Shown piece by piece: positions 61,324 to 64,000 of a stretch of 64,000 nucleotides of DNA; the first letter of the stretch is position 1; the number at the start of each line of letters is the position of its first letter. Under the pieces are notes generated by a model, which was not told where the DNA came from, searched no databases, and saw nothing but the letters and a program-made list of their open reading frames with translations. The position numbers were made by a program, and so were the translations under genes. The DNA is taken from the NCBI GenBank assembly GCA_022827905.1, contig JAJEIQ010000079.1:45998-109997 (forward strand), written 5' to 3'. Origin of the DNA: Pseudomonadales bacterium. GTDB taxonomy: Bacteria; Pseudomonadota; Gammaproteobacteria; Pseudomonadales; Azotimanducaceae.

Positions 61324-62568
61324 TCAGCCGGCCCCGCGCGCCGCCATCCGCCTGCGCCGCCGGTCCGCGGCCTCGGAGGCCCAGCGCAGGAATCGGTCCG
61401 CCGCCACGATCGCCAGCGTCGGATAGACGAAGTACCACGCGTAGGTCTTCACGAAGTTGTACGCCTCGGACCGGAACAGCCGGTACGTCAGAATGAGCGC
61501 GAACAGGGCCAGCACCTGCCGGACCGCGCCCGGCGAACGCTCCAGCCACCCGAACAGCGCCCCGAACGCGGCGAAGTGGACGGCGACGCCAGGCAGCCCG
61601 TTCGCGCTGTACCCCTCCCACACGCCGGAGAACCCGTAGCCGAGGCCGGGGAAGAGGATGGACCGCTCGGGGTAGAACTCCTTGAAGAACCACTCGGCGA
61701 GCGAGTCCTCCTCCGGGCTGATGACGAACAGCGACTTCAGCGCCAGCCCGTACCCGCCGTGCGGTATCGCCGCATCCGGCTGGCCGAGCAGCAGGAGGGT
61801 GTGCCGGATCCAGTTGACGTACTCGCTGAAGTCCACCACGTGCGGATACTCCTCGCCGAGGATGACGCTGTAGAGCAGGGGCTTGTAGAAGAGCGTGAAC
61901 GCCAGCGCCAGGACGAGCGCGGCGACCAGGGCGGCGGGGGGGATGCGGCGGCTCCTTTCCAGGAAGAAGCCCCCGACCAGCAGCACGAGCGCCAGGTCGT
62001 AGCGCGAGATGGTCACCAGCGCGAGGAGGATGCCGTGCGCGAGGAGGATGCCGACCAGGGCCAGGTCGCGTCGCTGCCGGTGCCTCAGGTAGCGGGCCAG
62101 GGCGAAGGGCAGGCAGACGTTCATCAGGTTGGCGAGATAGAACAGCGCCTGGTGCGCCCGGAACTTCTCGAATCGCAGCACCCGGTCGGAGAAGACGAAC
62201 TCCAGCGGCCCGATCAGCAGGATCGCCGCCGCCTCGCAGGCCAGCCCGGCCGCCCCGACCGCGACGAGCGCGGTGTGCGAGGGCAGGTCGCCGGTCGGCC
62301 GCGCGGACGCCGGCGCGGCCCCTAGGTTCGCGGCCAGGTAGGCCGCGTTGAACCCGAGCACGGCCGCGAACGACATCAGCGAGACGTCGGCCAGGTCCTC
62401 CGCGTGGTGGGCCAGCTCCAGCCATCGCGCCACCAGCATGCCGAAGACCATGTAGGCGGCGGCGCAGAGGTTGAACCACACGCAGAGCTGCAGCACCTGG
62501 GTGCGGCGGCGGAGGTGCAGCGCAATGAAGGCGGAGAGGGCTGCAAGCAGCGCCAGGGTCGACGCCAT
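61324..62568 (-). CDS. O-antigen/polysaccharide polymerase-like membrane protein (Wzy type)
   Basis: Protein of 414 residues with about 11 hydrophobic helices, a large loop (GGYGLALKSLFVISPEEDSLAEWFFKEFYPERS) and the pattern of polysaccharide polymerases. It probably links oligosaccharide repeat units outside the inner membrane. Sequence identity to a named family cannot be given; Wzy proteins are recognised mostly by topology. Its codons are markedly richer in G and C than those of the genes before 61200. 4-base gap to the next gene upstream in coordinates. Confidence 0.65.
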   Translation of the reverse strand: MASTLALLAALSAFIALHLRRRTQVLQLCVWFNLCAAAYMVFGMLVARWLELAHHAEDLADVSLMSFAAVLGFNAAYLAANLGAAPASARPTGDLPSHTALVAVGAAGLACEAAAILLIGPLEFVFSDRVLRFEKFRAHQALFYLANLMNVCLPFALARYLRHRQRRDLALVGILLAHGILLALVTISRYDLALVLLVGGFFLERSRRIPPAALVAALVLALAFTLFYKPLLYSVILGEEYPHVVDFSEYVNWIRHTLLLLGQPDAAIPHGGYGLALKSLFVISPEEDSLAEWFFKEFYPERSILFPGLGYGFSGVWEGYSANGLPGVAVHFAAFGALFGWLERSPGAVRQVLALFALILTYRLFRSEAYNFVKTYAWYFVYPTLAIVAADRFLRWASEAADRRRRRMAARGAG

Positions 62569-62572
62569 GCCG

Positions 62573-63580
62573 CTACGGACGCCTCCGCAGCGGCTTCACC
62601 CAGTTCTGGTACAGCCACCGCAGCGGGTACTCCAGGCTGGGCCGTCGGCCGCCGTTTCCGCCTTCCGAGGGGCCCGCGCGCGCCGCGCTGAGGATGAAGT
62701 CCTCGACCGGCGTGCGGCTCGCGAGGTGGGCGACCTGGCGCGCCTGGAAGGTCATCCGGTCGCTCGCGGGCGCCAGCATCGAAGCCAGCGAAGCGCCGAT
62801 GTCCGCGGACTCGTGGAGCCGCCAGCCCGTCTGCTGCGTCAGCGGTCCATCCCGGTAGTCCAGCGTCGCGGTGGGCTTCCCGGCCAGCATGGCGGTCGTG
62901 GCCACCGTGGACGGCGTCGTGATCAGCGCGTCGTAGCGGCGCAGGCAGCGGGAGAACGGCTCGTCGGTGTCGTTACGCTCGGGCGGGATTCCGAGCGCCC
63001 GGATCAGCTTCGCGTCCCCGGTGCGGAAGCGGTAGCCGGCGCCGAGCCGGTCCAGCGCCTCCACGGTCAGCCGCAGCAGCCGTTCGAGCCGCCTGCGCTC
63101 GCCGGCGTCGAACGCGGGCTTGCGCGCGGTGGCGACCAGGAAAGCGGCCCGCCGTCCGGGGGCTGGCGCGGCGCCGTCCTCCGGCGCCGCCCGGGCGGGC
63201 AGCCAGGCGTGGGTGCGTGCGCCGAGCGCCGCGAATGCGGCGTGCGACCAGGCGTCGACGCAGGCGACATGGGTGTAGAGCAGTGGATCCATTTGCTCTA
63301 TCCCCCGCCGTCGGTGCAACGGGTTGCGGTACGCGTTGGCCACGTCGTAGATGCCGTCGAACAGGTACACGCGCGGCACCCCGGCGCGTGCGGCGGCCTC
63401 GACGGCCCGCCGCGCCCCCACGCTAGTGTCGATGCAGTTGACGACCGCGCCGACGTCCCCGAGCCGCCGCGGCGCGGACCCCGGCCTCAGCGTTCCGAAG
63501 CGTGCCGCCGGCCGCAGCCGGTCGAGGTCGATGCCGAGTTCGGCGAACTGCGCGGCGGGCTGGAGCAGGAGCAGCTTCAC
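62573..63580 (-). CDS. Glycosyltransferase-like surface carbohydrate biosynthesis protein
   Basis: Protein of 335 residues from a GTG at 63580 that overlaps the upstream stop (GTGA). The first half has a Rossmann-like start (KLLLLQPAAQFAELG) and FDGIYDVANAYRNP. The second half has YDALITTPSTVATTAMLAGKPTATLDYRDGP, similar to the donor-binding segment of GT-B enzymes and CDP-glycerol/polysaccharide transferases (ST plus small loop plus KP). Function inferred. High G+C composition. Confidence 0.5.
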   Translation of the reverse strand: MKLLLLQPAAQFAELGIDLDRLRPAARFGTLRPGSAPRRLGDVGAVVNCIDTSVGARRAVEAAARAGVPRVYLFDGIYDVANAYRNPLHRRRGIEQMDPLLYTHVACVDAWSHAAFAALGARTHAWLPARAAPEDGAAPAPGRRAAFLVATARKPAFDAGERRRLERLLRLTVEALDRLGAGYRFRTGDAKLIRALGIPPERNDTDEPFSRCLRRYDALITTPSTVATTAMLAGKPTATLDYRDGPLTQQTGWRLHESADIGASLASMLAPASDRMTFQARQVAHLASRTPVEDFILSAARAGPSEGGNGGRRPSLEYPLRWLYQNWVKPLRRRP

Positions 63581-64000
63581 GTCGGCAGGCCGAGCAGCCG
63601 GGCCAGGCGCTCCGTTGCGCCGGCTTCGGCCGCCGCCGCGGCGGCTGCGGCTGCGTCGCGGCGCCACGCCTCCCGCGCCTTTTCGGCGATCAGTCGCCGC
63701 TCGCGGGCGCCAAGGCCCTCCCAGGCTAGCAGGCCCGCCCGGAGCGTGAGCAGCAGCATGGCGTCGCGGCGGTCCTCGCGCGGTCCGCTGCGCAGGGCCA
63801 GCCGCAGGGGCGGCTCGATCTCGTCCGCCGCCGCGCCGCGGATCGTCCGCGCCTGCACGATCCGCATCCAGCCGTTCGGGTTCATCGGTGCCAAGGCGAC
63901 CCCCGAGGCGGCCGTCGCCTCGGCGAGCGCGAGGCGCTCCCCGCGCAGCGCCGGGTCTCCGTCCAGCGCCAGGACCAGTTGGCCCAGCGCGGCGTCCGTC
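63577..64000 (-). CDS. Hypothetical protein, C-terminal part (5' end beyond window)
   Basis: The reading frame is open to the right edge of the window, so the start lies outside. About 140 residues are visible: an Ala/Leu-rich helical region (LGQLVLALDGDPALRGE, then MLLLTLRAGLLAWEGLG), a MNPNGWMRIVQARTI segment and an Ala-rich tail. No family can be named. Its stop overlaps the next gene's GTG, so the three polysaccharide-type genes form an operon. Confidence 0.55.
   Translation of the reverse strand, partial: TDAALGQLVLALDGDPALRGERLALAEATAASGVALAPMNPNGWMRIVQARTIRGAAADEIEPPLRLALRSGPREDRRDAMLLLTLRAGLLAWEGLGARERRLIAEKAREAWRRDAAAAAAAAAEAGATERLARLLGLPT

Noticed and set aside
61172..62479. Long Arg-rich minus-strand frame over the Wzy-like gene
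   Set aside because: Composition artefact of very high G+C; the 61324-62568 frame has membrane helices and a plausible family.

Overview
The window looks like chromosomal DNA of an uncultured proteobacterium, most likely gammaproteobacterial. The reasons are a complete cytochrome c maturation System I operon in ccmABCDEFGHI order, glnE, a DUF1244 gene, a divergent tesA/ybbAP-type cluster, and SOS boxes of the CTG-N10-CAG type. Most of it is dense and G+C-rich, with many 4-base start/stop overlaps. No rRNA, tRNA or CRISPR array was seen.

Layout. 1-742: 3' end of a molybdopterin hydroxylase large subunit. 794-6406: the SOS mutagenesis cassette imuA-imuB-dnaE2, behind a promoter with two overlapping LexA-type boxes (6409-6464). 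6468-12065: a membrane TPR protein, a DUF1761 protein, a methyltransferase and an octaheme c-type cytochrome with TPRs. 12121-20302: acyl-CoA and lipid catabolism (enoyl-CoA hydratase, acyl-CoA dehydrogenase-like enzyme, PhyH dioxygenase, two MaoC-type hydratases, a DUF35 protein plus a Cys-less thiolase, a class III CoA-transferase), with coaE and a PHP phosphoesterase among them. 20321-23274: a secreted unknown, a tandem YjbR protein, a ferredoxin and an SDR. 23452-28333: a lower-G+C three-gene operon encoding a PHP-plus-SMC-like ATPase, an AlbA_2/ATPase protein and a DUF429 protein. This is the best candidate for an undescribed (probably defence) system. 28409-35430: another hydratase, two luciferase-like monooxygenase-family oxidoreductases flanking an M48 protease/lipoprotein pair, a membrane SNase-like protein and an anchored DsbA-like protein. 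35472-41188: a STAS protein, a GlnE whose adenylyltransferase half looks degenerate, SDRs and a SnoaL-like protein. 41185-55065: a long same-strand run of ybbA/ybbP-like ABC genes, a DUF11-like protein, a reductase, a TonB-dependent receptor and ccmA-I. 55064-61110: tesA, trhO, a BolA-family gene, yaaA, a TerC-family gene, a DUF1244 gene, lepB and a lone AAA ATPase.

At about 61196-61320 an IS1595-like transposase breaks off and the sequence becomes much richer in G+C. It then carries polysaccharide genes (a Wzy-like polymerase, a glycosyltransferase-like protein and a partial gene) up to the window end. This is either an island boundary or an assembly join.

A family of short palindromic repeats, core CGAGGGC-N-GCCCTCG plus a second type with GCGAGGGG arms, recurs across the window. 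Unusually, copies lie in frame inside dnaE2, imuA, ccmI and trhO, and supply the end of the TPR gene.

Functional links. The ccm operon can mature the multiheme cytochrome. The MaoC pair, the DUF35 protein and the Cys-less thiolase resemble sterol or bile-acid side-chain hydratase/retro-aldolase sets. imuA, imuB and dnaE2 form the inducible mutasome.
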